Virus record (IMG/VR): IMGVR_UViG_3300020430_001411
Coordinates: 1 to 27,983 of that record
DNA length: 27,983 nucleotides
From: a virus
Direction: 5' to 3' (one strand)
Shown: positions 15,695 through 24,409 of the stretch, piece by piece
Layout: the number at the start of each line of letters is the position of its first letter
Numbering within the stretch: position 1 is the first letter of the stretch
The notes under the pieces: generated by a model
What the model was told of the DNA's origin: nothing
Seen by the model: the letters and a program-made list of their open reading frames with translations, nothing else
Database searches by the model: none
Translations under genes and position numbers: made by a program

Positions 15695-18091
15695 ATGGAT
15701 ACAACAAAAACAAAAATCAAAAATAAAAAGTATAAAATTTTAATGCCGAACACCAACTCTAGTACGATCAAAGTTCAAAAAAGAGATGGCAGGCTAGAAG
15801 ACCTCGATATTAATAAAATTCATTTCGTCGTTGAGGAGGCGTGTGAAGGTCTTTCTGGTGTGTCTTCGTCACAAATAGAAATGAATGCAAATATTCAATT
15901 CTATGATGGCATGACAACCAAGGATATTCAAAATGTTTTAGTAAGATCTGCAAATGATTTAATTAGTTTGGAGAGTCCTAACTATCAATACGCCGCGGCG
16001 AGACTACTTTCTTATGATGTGCGAAAGGAAGCACATGGTCAGTACGAATATATTCCTTTACTAAAATTAATTCTTAGAAACATTAGATCTGGTGTATATG
16101 ATAAAGGCATATTAGAAAAATACACAAAGACAGAAATAAAAAAATTTAACACTTGGATAAAAAGAGAAAGAGACCTTAAATTCACTTATGCAGGTTTAAG
16201 ACAGATATGTGACAAATATCTAGTGCAAGACAGAAGTTCAGGACAAATATATGAAACGCCACAAGACATGTACATGATGATTGCGGCAACATTATTTGCG
16301 GACTACCCAACTAAAACAAGGATGAGTTATGTTAAGAAATATTATGACGCCATCAGCCAACACAAAATCAACATACCAACACCTGTTATGGCTGGTGTCA
16401 GGACTCCTATTCGTCAGTTTGCTAGTTGTGTGCTGGTTGATTCTGACGACACTTTACCTAGTATTTTCTCTAGTGATATGGCCATTGGTTTGTATGTTGC
16501 TCGTAGGGCTGGAATCGGTATTAATGCGGGTCGTATCCGTGGCATCAATTCAAAGATAAGAGGAGGTGAGGTACAACACACAGGAGTGATTCCGTTCCTA
16601 AAAAAATTCGAATCAACTGTAAGATGTTGTACACAGAATGGTGTTCGTGGCGGCAACGCAACGGTGCACTTTCCGATATGGCATCCAGAGATAGAAGATA
16701 TCTTGGTGTTAAAAAACAACAAAGGCACAGAAGACAACAGAGTGAGACGAATGGATTATTCCATTCAGATCAGTAAATTATTCTACGAAAGGTTCATGAA
16801 TGAAGAAGATATAACATTGATATCGCCACACCTTGCCCCAGGACTTTACGAGGCTTTTGGTACAGAAGATTTTGATGATTTATATCTAAAGTATGAAGCA
16901 GATAAAACTATTCCAAAGAAAAAAGTTCCTGCCCAAGATTTATTCTTTGACCTATTGAAAGAAAGAGCAGAAACAGGTAGGATCTATATAATGAATCTTG
17001 ATCATTGCAACTCACATTCTAGTTTCAAAGATAAAGTCTCCATGAGTAATTTGTGTCAAGAAATAACTTTGCCTACCACACCAATACAGGACATACATGA
17101 CGAAGAGGGAGAGATTGCCCTTTGCATCCTTTCCGCAGTAAATGTTGGTGCTTTAAATGATTTGAACGAACTAGACAATGTTTGTGATTTATCTGTTAGA
17201 GCTCTTGAACAAATAATTGATTATCAAGATTATCCAGTGCGAGCGGCTGAGGTATCTACCAAGAAGAGAAGAAGTCTCGGCATTGGATATATTGGGTTGG
17301 CACACTATCTAGCAAAGAACGGTGTTAAGTATTCAGATCCAAAGGCGTGGGAGTTAGTAGATAGACTTTCAGAAGCATTTCAATATCATCTTTTAAGAGC
17401 TAGTTGTGATATAGCGATGGAAAAAGGAAAGTGTGAAGGTTTTGAAAGAACAAAATATGCAGACGGACTTCTGCCGATAGATCATTACAAGAAAGATGTT
17501 GACGAAATAGTGCCTCATAAACAGAGAATGGCCTGGGAAAGTTTAAGGAAGGACATTGCCAAGCATGGTCTAAGACACAGCACATTATCTGCACAGATGC
17601 CATCCGAAAGTTCTTCCGTTGTTAGTAACGAAACCAACGGTATAGAACCCCCAAGAGCATTATTGTCAATTAAAAAATCTAAGAAAGGGCCGTTAAAGCA
17701 AATTGCTCCTGGATACCCGAAGCTCAAAAACGATTATACATTATTGTGGGATATGCCAGATAACGAAGGTTATATAAATGTAGTTGCAATGATGCAAAAG
17801 TATTTCGATCAGGCCATTTCAGGAAACTGGAGTTACAATCCATTAAAATTTGAGAATAATGAAGTGCCTTTATCGGCAATGGCACAGGACATGCTGATGG
17901 CGTATAAATTTGGTTGGAAGACCAGTTACTATCAAAATACATATGATTTCAAAGGTGAAGAAGAGGAAGTGCAACCGTCCGGACTCAATGCAGTGAAAGA
18001 AGAGGACGAAGGTGAGGATGTTGAACTACCCGATGAGCTTGTCACTGCTTCTACCGACGACGACGAGAATTGTGACGCCTGCACAATATAA
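15695..18091 (+). CDS. nrdA: Class Ia ribonucleoside-diphosphate reductase, alpha subunit
   Basis: 798 residues, close to E. coli NrdA throughout. It has an ATP-cone at about 25-110 (KVQKRDGRLEDLDINKIHFVVEEA). Active-site cysteines are Cys245 (FASCVLVD) and its partner Cys477 (EIALCILSAVN), with the radical triad Asn452-Cys454-Glu456 (SNLCQEITLP). The tyrosine pair for radical transfer is in SYYQNTYD. The C-terminal redox tail NCDACTI has CxxC where E. coli has CxxxxC. The enzyme makes deoxynucleotides for phage DNA synthesis. An alternative start at 15743 (MPNTNSSTIKVQKRDG) fits the family length better; the first 16 residues are Lys-rich and have no ribosome-binding site. It is followed by a radical SAM gene and nrdB. 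Confidence 0.96.
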   Translation: MDTTKTKIKNKKYKILMPNTNSSTIKVQKRDGRLEDLDINKIHFVVEEACEGLSGVSSSQIEMNANIQFYDGMTTKDIQNVLVRSANDLISLESPNYQYAAARLLSYDVRKEAHGQYEYIPLLKLILRNIRSGVYDKGILEKYTKTEIKKFNTWIKRERDLKFTYAGLRQICDKYLVQDRSSGQIYETPQDMYMMIAATLFADYPTKTRMSYVKKYYDAISQHKINIPTPVMAGVRTPIRQFASCVLVDSDDTLPSIFSSDMAIGLYVARRAGIGINAGRIRGINSKIRGGEVQHTGVIPFLKKFESTVRCCTQNGVRGGNATVHFPIWHPEIEDILVLKNNKGTEDNRVRRMDYSIQISKLFYERFMNEEDITLISPHLAPGLYEAFGTEDFDDLYLKYEADKTIPKKKVPAQDLFFDLLKERAETGRIYIMNLDHCNSHSSFKDKVSMSNLCQEITLPTTPIQDIHDEEGEIALCILSAVNVGALNDLNELDNVCDLSVRALEQIIDYQDYPVRAAEVSTKKRRSLGIGYIGLAHYLAKNGVKYSDPKAWELVDRLSEAFQYHLLRASCDIAMEKGKCEGFERTKYADGLLPIDHYKKDVDEIVPHKQRMAWESLRKDIAKHGLRHSTLSAQMPSESSSVVSNETNGIEPPRALLSIKKSKKGPLKQIAPGYPKLKNDYTLLWDMPDNEGYINVVAMMQKYFDQAISGNWSYNPLKFENNEVPLSAMAQDMLMAYKFGWKTSYYQNTYDFKGEEEEVQPSGLNAVKEEDEGEDVELPDELVTASTDDDENCDACTI

Positions 18092-18096
18092 ATCCA

Positions 18097-20223
18097 ATGA
18101 CATCACCATATGATTATGACATCGTCATCCTAAATGTACCATGGTCCGATCTTAGTGTTCCGTTTTCTGCTCCGGCAGTGCTTAAAGGTATAGCAGAGTC
18201 ACACGGGTATAAGGCAAAAACAATAGATTTCAACGTCGATCTGTATACTAACTTCTGTGATCAAGAAGATGAAAAGTATACACAAGTCCAAGAGTATTAC
18301 ATGACCTATACCAAGGACAAGCCAAAAATAATAAATGAATTTTATGATTATATTATCGCAACCTTGAAAAAATACAAGTTTAGATATTTAGGCATTAGTG
18401 TTTTCTATATTCTTTCTCAAAAGGCTACATATGAACTTTGTAATAGAGTCCGAGAAGATATGCCAGAAACTAAAATAGTGCTAGGAGGTAAAGGCCTAGG
18501 CGTCTATAATCATTTATCGCTTGGACCTTATCTCTCTGAGGATGAAAAAAAATTAAGGTTTGATAGATTGATGGCTGAGAAAGATCTATCTGACTTTTTT
18601 ATTTTAGGTGACGCCGAGGACGCAATAATCGATCTGCTATCTGGTAAACTGGATGACACTGCTGGTGAGATATCAAACTGGTTTGTACCGCAGAAGGACA
18701 ATCTTGAATATCCATTTGCCAACTTTGATGATTATAAATTAGATCAATATATAGAAAAAAATGAACAAGTGCAGATTCCAATCATATCAAGTAAAGGCTG
18801 TGTGAGAAGGTGCGATTTTTGTGACGTGCCGTCGCAGTTCAAAAAATTTCAAAGTAAAAATGGAAAGAGGATGGCAGAAGAAATGCTTCATCTTGCAGAC
18901 AAATACAATATTCAAAAATTTACAATGGCTGATTCAATTGCAAATGGAAATTTAAAAGCCCTAATAGAGTTTGCTGGTATAATTGCAAAGCACAATAGAC
19001 ACTCACCAGAACATAAGAAAATTAAATGGTCATCCAACTGGATTCATAGACCTGTTGGGCAGTTGACAGAAGCGGCATTCAAATTGATAGCAGAATCTGG
19101 GGCAGAGCACTTTACGGTCGGCGCAGAACATTTTAGCGACAATGTTCTAAAATCTATGGGCAAAAAAACAAACATGGCTGGTTTAATGCATGAGTTGGCC
19201 TTGTTCCAGAAGTACGGTGTTCAATGTAGTATTAATCAAATAATTGGACATTGGTCTGAACGATATGATGATTTTATGGAACACATAGATCATTTAATAA
19301 AACTTGGTCCTTACTTTACAAATGACACCATAACTTTTATCAAAGCACATTTGTTCTACATCATGTCGAACACACCCGCGGCGATGAATAGTGAGAAAAC
19401 TGGGCTCGAAATGTTGGATGATGATTTCTCATTGGCATGGTACACTGCTAAAAATCCAAATCTTACACTAAAGCCGAGATTAGCCAGATATTATTTTATG
19501 ATAGTGTTAGCAAGATATCTTAAGTACCCGCTTGATCAAAGAAGTTTTCAAATCAAGAATCATATTCATAGGTTACAGGAATCATTACCAAGAGCTATGA
19601 AGTTGTTTAATTCAAAAGTAAATCAAAACCAATTTGAACCTTGTAAAATATTTGCAAATATTGAAAATATTGAAGCCTATGCTGAAAGTAAACTACAAGA
19701 ATTTTTCCAGGATACAACTGTAAAGTTAAAGTTCAAGTCTAATTCTTACCGAGGAGATCCTGTGTTGTTTGTAAACATAAATGGAAAACAAGCACTAGAA
19801 AAAAGTTTTACACAAGGCACCCATGAAATCACACTAGACATGAAATATGATTACGTATATAATAATAAAATAGAAATAGGGATGAAAGGCAAAAATAAAA
19901 AGTACGATACTATGGTGGATAAGGAAGGCAATATCATGCAAGATAAAAATATTGAATTAGAAGCAATAGAAATTGACTCCGTGAACGTATTAGATTATCC
20001 ACAGTATTTTAACGAAAATGCAAAATTTATTGTAGATGGAAAACCAACAGAGCCAAAGTATGGCTTTTGGCACAACGGAAGCACAACATTAGAATTTGAG
20101 GCGCCTTTTTGGAGGCATTTACAAGGAAAGAAAACTTTGGAAAATTATGCTTTAAAAGATAAATATGACTTTGAACAAAACCTCAACCAATTTAAGAATT
20201 TTTTTACTCGAATAGAGTACTAA
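18097..20223 (+). CDS. Radical SAM protein (B12-binding-type architecture) with extra C-terminal beta-domain
   Basis: 708 residues, 5 bases after nrdA and 7 bases before nrdB. Residues 1-180 form a Rossmann-like N-terminal domain as in B12-binding radical SAM proteins (DIVILNVPWSDLS, APAVLKGIAESHGYKAKTIDFN, IVLGGKG). However, the DxHxxG cobalamin ligand motif is not evident. Residues 229-245 (ISSKGCVRRCDFCDVPS) carry the CxxxCxxC cluster-binding motif (Cys235, Cys239, Cys242). Further TIM-barrel elements follow (FTMADSIANGN, AEHFTVGAEHFSDNVLKSMGK). Residues from about 550 to 690 are a strand-rich extra domain (DPVLFVNINGKQ, HNGSTTLEFEAPFWRHLQGK) that I do not recognise. The reaction is unknown; its position suggests a link to nucleotide metabolism, which is inference. 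Confidence 0.8.
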   Translation: MTSPYDYDIVILNVPWSDLSVPFSAPAVLKGIAESHGYKAKTIDFNVDLYTNFCDQEDEKYTQVQEYYMTYTKDKPKIINEFYDYIIATLKKYKFRYLGISVFYILSQKATYELCNRVREDMPETKIVLGGKGLGVYNHLSLGPYLSEDEKKLRFDRLMAEKDLSDFFILGDAEDAIIDLLSGKLDDTAGEISNWFVPQKDNLEYPFANFDDYKLDQYIEKNEQVQIPIISSKGCVRRCDFCDVPSQFKKFQSKNGKRMAEEMLHLADKYNIQKFTMADSIANGNLKALIEFAGIIAKHNRHSPEHKKIKWSSNWIHRPVGQLTEAAFKLIAESGAEHFTVGAEHFSDNVLKSMGKKTNMAGLMHELALFQKYGVQCSINQIIGHWSERYDDFMEHIDHLIKLGPYFTNDTITFIKAHLFYIMSNTPAAMNSEKTGLEMLDDDFSLAWYTAKNPNLTLKPRLARYYFMIVLARYLKYPLDQRSFQIKNHIHRLQESLPRAMKLFNSKVNQNQFEPCKIFANIENIEAYAESKLQEFFQDTTVKLKFKSNSYRGDPVLFVNINGKQALEKSFTQGTHEITLDMKYDYVYNNKIEIGMKGKNKKYDTMVDKEGNIMQDKNIELEAIEIDSVNVLDYPQYFNENAKFIVDGKPTEPKYGFWHNGSTTLEFEAPFWRHLQGKKTLENYALKDKYDFEQNLNQFKNFFTRIEY

Positions 20224-20230
20224 GGAAAAT

Positions 20231-21331
20231 ATGACGAAAACAGTTTTTAATCAGAGAGAAGTTGACTTTACAAAGCAACCTATGTTCTTTGGAGAGGACG
20301 GCGGCGTTCAGAGATACGACGAATTCAAATATCCGCAGTTTGATAAACTTAATCAAACAATGATTGGATATTTCTGGAGACCAGAAGAAGTATCATTGCA
20401 GAAAGATAGAGCAGACTTTCAAAATTTCAGACCTGAACAAAAACATATCTTTACATCTAATTTGAAATATCAAACATTATTAGATAGTGTACAAGGTAGA
20501 GGTCCGAGTCTAATGTTTTTACCATATGTATCCAATCCTGAATTGGAAGGTTGTATAGTGACCTGGGACTTTTTTGAAACAATCCATTCACGTTCTTACA
20601 CACACATCATGAAGAACGTTTATCCTGATCCCACTGAAGTATTTGATACAATTGTAAATGATAAAGAAATATTGAAAAGAGCAAAATCTGTTACTGGTGA
20701 GTATGACAAATTTGGTAACATGGCCCTAGATTATGCAGTTGGAAAAAAAGTTGATATGTTACAATTAAAAAAACAATTATACCTAGCAATGAACACTGTA
20801 AATTTATTAGAGGGTCTGAGGTTTTACATATCTTTTGCCTGTACTTTCGCATTTGGCGAACTTAAACTTATGGAAGGTTCAGCAAAGATATTGTCATTGA
20901 TTGCAAGAGACGAAGCAACACATTTGAATTTATCAACACACGTGATTAAGGCCTGGCACAAGGGCGACGATCCGGAAATGACGAAAGCAATAAAGGGCAC
21001 AGAAAAAACTGTGATTCAAATGTTCAAAGACTGTGTAGAAGAAGAAAAGGCCTGGGCAAAACATTTATTCAAGGATGGATCTATTATTGGACTTAACGAA
21101 AAATTGTTGGGTTCATATGTGGAATTCATAGCAAACAAAAGATTAAAAGCACTAGGATATGATCCAATATATGACGTGTCAGCAACACAGAATCCACTGC
21201 CATGGACACAACACTGGTTAAGTTCAAAAGGAATGCAAGTGGCGCCACAAGAAACTGAAGTAGAATCATATATCGTTGGTGGTATCAAGCAAGACGTCAA
21301 AAAAGGACAGTTCAGCAAATTCAAACTGTAA
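20231..21331 (+). CDS. nrdB: Class Ia ribonucleoside-diphosphate reductase, beta subunit
   Basis: 366 residues with an AAGGAA ribosome-binding site 7 bases before the ATG. Di-iron ligands and the radical tyrosine are all present: Asp85 (TLLDS), Glu116 and His119 (FFETIHSRSYTHI), Tyr123 in the same segment as the stable radical, Glu194 (LLEGLRFY), and Glu228 and His231 (RDEATHL). Numbering is offset by at most 10 from E. coli NrdB, which it resembles closely. The intact tyrosine means the standard class Ia radical mechanism. It works with NrdA encoded 2.1 kb upstream; the two are separated by the radical SAM gene. Confidence 0.96.
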   Translation: MTKTVFNQREVDFTKQPMFFGEDGGVQRYDEFKYPQFDKLNQTMIGYFWRPEEVSLQKDRADFQNFRPEQKHIFTSNLKYQTLLDSVQGRGPSLMFLPYVSNPELEGCIVTWDFFETIHSRSYTHIMKNVYPDPTEVFDTIVNDKEILKRAKSVTGEYDKFGNMALDYAVGKKVDMLQLKKQLYLAMNTVNLLEGLRFYISFACTFAFGELKLMEGSAKILSLIARDEATHLNLSTHVIKAWHKGDDPEMTKAIKGTEKTVIQMFKDCVEEEKAWAKHLFKDGSIIGLNEKLLGSYVEFIANKRLKALGYDPIYDVSATQNPLPWTQHWLSSKGMQVAPQETEVESYIVGGIKQDVKKGQFSKFKL

Positions 21332-21340
21332 TCAGTTTTT
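21323..21340 (+). terminator. Weak hairpin at the nrdB/cytochrome b junction
   Basis: AAACTG (21323-21328) pairs with CAGTTT (21333-21338) around TAAT, which contains the nrdB stop codon. It is followed by only a few T. It could attenuate transcription into the cytochrome b gene, but the stem is short. Confidence 0.25.
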
Positions 21341-21343
21341 CAT

Positions 21344-22600
21344 ATGGATAATAAGGATTATAAACCAGTTCATACCAATAAGGTAAAAGATAACACATCG
21401 CCTTTCAAAGGTCCTCTGGGATGGCTAGACAACAGACTGCCCATCTTCAGAATGTTTAAACACGAATACCTTGACTTCCAGGTTCCTAAGAACTTGAATT
21501 ACTTTTGGAGTTTTGGTGCAATATTGACATTTACATTATTGGGTTTGATTGCCACAGGCTTGGTGTTAGGTATGCACTACAAACCTAGCGTGGAAGAAGC
21601 ATTCAGCAGTGTGGAACACATCATGAGAGATGTCAACGGAGGTTGGTTATTGCGTTACGCACATATGAACCTTGCATCTTTCTTTTTCATTGCAGTCTAT
21701 ATTCATATGTTTCGCGGATTGTATTTTGGTTCTTACAAAGAGCCTCGACAGTTGATGTGGATATTTGGCATTATAATTTATTTCCTAATGATGGCCACTG
21801 CTTTCCTTGGTTACGTCCTTCCATGGGGACAGATGAGTTATTGGGGAGCAACAGTTATTACAAGCCTCTTTGGAGCCATACCTCTGGTAGGTGATTCTAT
21901 CGTGACACTCCTATGGGGAGACTATGCTGTTGGAGATGCATTCCTAAACAGGGCATTTATATTGCATTGGCTAATTGCATTTATCATTGTACTAGTAGTG
22001 GTGTTTCATGTCATTGCTTTACACATGACCGGATCTAACAATCCAACAGGTGTTGAACCGAAAGACACAAGGGACACCGTGTCATTCCATCCATATGTGA
22101 CAATGAAAGATATGTACGCCTTTCTTGTGTTCTTGCTGGTATTCATGTTATTCCTGTTCAACTTTCCAAATATACTAGGACATCCTGACAACTACATAGA
22201 AGCAAACCCGTTGGTGACTCCGGCACACATTGTTCCTGAATGGTACTTCTTGCCTTGGTATGCTATATTAAGAGCGATACCTGACAAACTTGGTGGTGTA
22301 ATAGCAATGGTATCGGCAATAGGCATCATGGCACTACTTCCATGGCTTGATACGAGTAAAATTAGATCTAATATTTTTCGACCGATATGGAAGCAATTCA
22401 CATGGTTCCTAGTTGGTGATTTCTTTTTGCTGATGTACGTTGGCGCCATGCCTGCAGAAGGTCTATGGATATGGCTAGGAAGGATCGGAACTGCTTATTG
22501 GTTTATATACTTTTTAATCCTTGCTCCGGTGGTAGGATGGTTGGAGAAACCCCATCTTGTGCCAGAAGCAATCCATCTCCATAGTAAGAAAAAACAGTAG
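21344..22600 (+). CDS. petB: Cytochrome b of the cytochrome bc1 complex (phage-encoded, full length)
   Basis: 418 residues, the length of a complete alphaproteobacterial-type cytochrome b with about eight membrane helices. The four haem ligands are present: His107 and His121 (RYAHMNLASFFFIAVYIHMFR), and His208 and His222 (ILHWLIAFIIVLVVVFHVIALH). The 13-residue spacing within the second pair is that of bc1-type, not b6-type. The Qo-site motifs GYVLPWGQMSYWGATV (156-171) and PEWY (298-301) are intact. It is not split into b6 and subunit IV. In bacteria it is the quinol-oxidising core subunit, acting with a Rieske protein and cytochrome c1, neither of which is encoded nearby. It lies between nrdB and a phage PAAR gene, so it is part of the phage genome. 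No clear Shine-Dalgarno is seen. Confidence 0.95.
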   Translation: MDNKDYKPVHTNKVKDNTSPFKGPLGWLDNRLPIFRMFKHEYLDFQVPKNLNYFWSFGAILTFTLLGLIATGLVLGMHYKPSVEEAFSSVEHIMRDVNGGWLLRYAHMNLASFFFIAVYIHMFRGLYFGSYKEPRQLMWIFGIIIYFLMMATAFLGYVLPWGQMSYWGATVITSLFGAIPLVGDSIVTLLWGDYAVGDAFLNRAFILHWLIAFIIVLVVVFHVIALHMTGSNNPTGVEPKDTRDTVSFHPYVTMKDMYAFLVFLLVFMLFLFNFPNILGHPDNYIEANPLVTPAHIVPEWYFLPWYAILRAIPDKLGGVIAMVSAIGIMALLPWLDTSKIRSNIFRPIWKQFTWFLVGDFFLLMYVGAMPAEGLWIWLGRIGTAYWFIYFLILAPVVGWLEKPHLVPEAIHLHSKKKQ

Positions 22601-22611
22601 TTTTTGGCATC

Positions 22612-22619
22612 CATAAATA
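22612..22619 (+). promoter_or_regulatory. Putative late promoter CATAAATA
   Basis: CATAAATA followed by C lies 5 bases before the ATG at 22625 and marks the switch from metabolic genes to virion genes. Confidence 0.5.
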
Positions 22620-22624
22620 CTGGC

Positions 22625-22921
22625 ATGCCAAAGATATCAAGACACAAAGACAGATGTAAAACAGGACATCCTTGCACAGGCAGTGCTCCGGTAAATGCTA
22701 CACAATACACAGTGTTTGCAAATCGTAAGCCTGTCCTAAGAAAGGGTGATCCGGTGCAACCACATACTATTCTGGTGGGAGTAAGATGTCTAATGCATAA
22801 AGCAAAAGTAAGAAGAGGCTCAAGAAAAGTATTTGCTAAAGGTATCGGTGTCGCAAGACGAGGTGATAGTGCAGACAAAGGAGCAATGACAGGTGCCTCT
22901 CAAAATGTTGTTGCAGGTTAA
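22625..22921 (+). CDS. PAAR-motif tail spike tip protein
   Basis: 98 residues; the ATG at 22625 is preferred over 22604 because the late promoter lies directly before it and the protein then begins MPKISRHKDRCKTGHPC. The sequence has the PAAR layout: polar N-terminus, C..GHPC at 11-17, a V.AN..PV.R.GDP...H unit at 30-47, and a second unit with GS..VF..G...AR.GD at 65-81. His15, Cys17 and His47 are candidate zinc ligands. T4 gp5.4, the PAAR tip of the membrane-piercing spike, is of the same size (97 residues). It would sharpen the central baseplate spike. The gene is 2 bases before the next one. Confidence 0.82.
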   Translation: MPKISRHKDRCKTGHPCTGSAPVNATQYTVFANRKPVLRKGDPVQPHTILVGVRCLMHKAKVRRGSRKVFAKGIGVARRGDSADKGAMTGASQNVVAG

Positions 22922-22923
22922 AA

Positions 22924-24195
22924 ATGACAATTAAAAAAGGACTTAGATCACTTGCTGAGAACACACCGAACTTCTCAAATCAGTCTGTGGAAAATGCAAT
23001 CAATGACATCAAAGCAGTTGACAAGGATGACGGGCACCAATTTATTCTTTCTCAATTTTTGCTTGATGAGGCCATTAGAGACAACACTGTCCTAACCACA
23101 TCACAGAAAAACGATGTACTAGATACATTATACAACGCACAGCCTCATCTACAGATTGGACGTTACCTTAATGATGTCATAAGACATACCAATACGATTA
23201 TTGATGGTTCTATTATACCTCTAGATGACGCCGCTAATCCTACTCCTTCAACCTTTTTAGAAATATTGCAAAACGTTCAAACCATACAAGGATTAGTTCC
23301 AGACCTCCTTGGTATATCTGCCGCTGAACAGAAAAGATCTGTAAATGACCATTTGGGAATATTGAACGGAATTTTTTTAAGCACAACTGATAGCACAGCA
23401 CCTGTGTTCACGAGATTGAAAGAAATAATGCAACTGATTGACACTAATTCAAGGACCACAAGTGCTCTTAATACTGCTGTCACTAATGCGGCCGTGGCCA
23501 ATCTTAATTTAAGAACATTTATAAACGGTGTTGTAGCAGACTCCACAGACTTCCAAACAACTTTAGACAACAGGGTAAACTCGGTGGTTACAATGTTTTC
23601 AACCCTGAATACTCGTATATCCGAAATCCCAGGTGATCCCACAGTTGATCTGGCATCAATCAGGGAGGAAGTTAACGTTCAAGTGGCACTAGAAAACAGT
23701 AACCTCTCTGGTATCATAGATTACATAGACACTCTTACCAGCAACATCAGTTTTAGCACTCTAGCCGAAGATGTTGAAATGCGAGAGCTCATGACAAAAG
23801 TTGCAGGTGATCCTAATTGGCAGTCATATTTTAGAGAATATGAGCAAAATCAAAACAATCTAAACCCAATCTATACCACCGAATCAGACTTAGATAAAGA
23901 TTCAATAATAGAAGAAGTTCTGTCAGCAAGGGGCCTGCCCGATGTAACAGACTCTACCAATTTTCAAGCAGTGGTCAATAAAGCCAGAAGAGATAGTAGG
24001 ATTGACACCGCAAATTTTGATAGACTATCGGCTGAGGAGCAAATTATAAAAAGTTGTGAACAGTTGGGAATCACAACTGCCAACAGGACCATTAGCAGTT
24101 TAAGTAATTCTTTGTTAAAAAATCTTAATAAGCACGACAGAGACACTATTGCAAAAGAGCTGGATCTAAACCAGTCATCTGAGACTCATAGTTAA
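22924..24195 (+). CDS. Putative baseplate or tail-associated protein (423 aa)
   Basis: Follows the PAAR gene by 2 bases. The sequence is almost entirely helical and polar, with long repeats of hydrophobic heptads (SNLSGIIDYIDTLTSNISFSTLAEDVEMRELMTKVAGDPNWQSYFREYEQN) and no membrane segment or enzyme motif. It contains no cysteine apart from one near the end (KSCEQLGITTANRT). The position behind the spike-tip gene, under the same late promoter, suggests a tail or baseplate part, but I recognise no family. The end overlaps by 4 bases the 3' end of the convergent minus-strand gene. Confidence 0.6.
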   Translation: MTIKKGLRSLAENTPNFSNQSVENAINDIKAVDKDDGHQFILSQFLLDEAIRDNTVLTTSQKNDVLDTLYNAQPHLQIGRYLNDVIRHTNTIIDGSIIPLDDAANPTPSTFLEILQNVQTIQGLVPDLLGISAAEQKRSVNDHLGILNGIFLSTTDSTAPVFTRLKEIMQLIDTNSRTTSALNTAVTNAAVANLNLRTFINGVVADSTDFQTTLDNRVNSVVTMFSTLNTRISEIPGDPTVDLASIREEVNVQVALENSNLSGIIDYIDTLTSNISFSTLAEDVEMRELMTKVAGDPNWQSYFREYEQNQNNLNPIYTTESDLDKDSIIEEVLSARGLPDVTDSTNFQAVVNKARRDSRIDTANFDRLSAEEQIIKSCEQLGITTANRTISSLSNSLLKNLNKHDRDTIAKELDLNQSSETHS

Positions 24196-24401
24196 TCTTC
24201 TATTTGTTCGCAACCAATTTCAAGTCTCTCATAGGGTATATTATATGCTGTAAAGTAATCAGTGAGTCCATAAAACCTGAATTCTGCCTGTTGTTCGCAC
24301 TGATATTGATATTTGAATACTTGGTTATCACTGTCGCTATAATCCTGACACTGCATTTCACCATTTACTAAAATACACATTATTGCAAATAATTTATACA
24401 T
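24192..24401 (-). CDS. Small four-cysteine protein with signal-like N-terminus
   Basis: 69 residues on the minus strand, with ATG at 24401. The N-terminus MYKLFAIMCILVNGEMQC is hydrophobic and could be a signal or membrane anchor. Cysteines lie at 9, 18, 35 and 64. The spacings from the second to the fourth (17 and 29) are identical to those in the protein encoded at 25508-25720, which also shares the M[YW]K[LV] start and a Cys9. The two are therefore paralogues on opposite strands. The gene follows the tmRNA coding piece on the same strand and may be co-transcribed with it. The function is unknown. Confidence 0.6.
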   Translation of the reverse strand: MYKLFAIMCILVNGEMQCQDYSDSDNQVFKYQYQCEQQAEFRFYGLTDYFTAYNIPYERLEIGCEQIED

Positions 24402-24409
24402 AATTTTTT

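Noticed and set aside
21344-22600. Cyanophage origin with cytochrome b6
   Set aside because: The protein is full length (418 residues), has bc1-type histidine spacing and is not split into b6 and subunit IV.
22495-22878. A 127-codon minus-strand ORF
   Set aside because: It runs antisense across the cytochrome b end and the PAAR gene, both of which are well supported.
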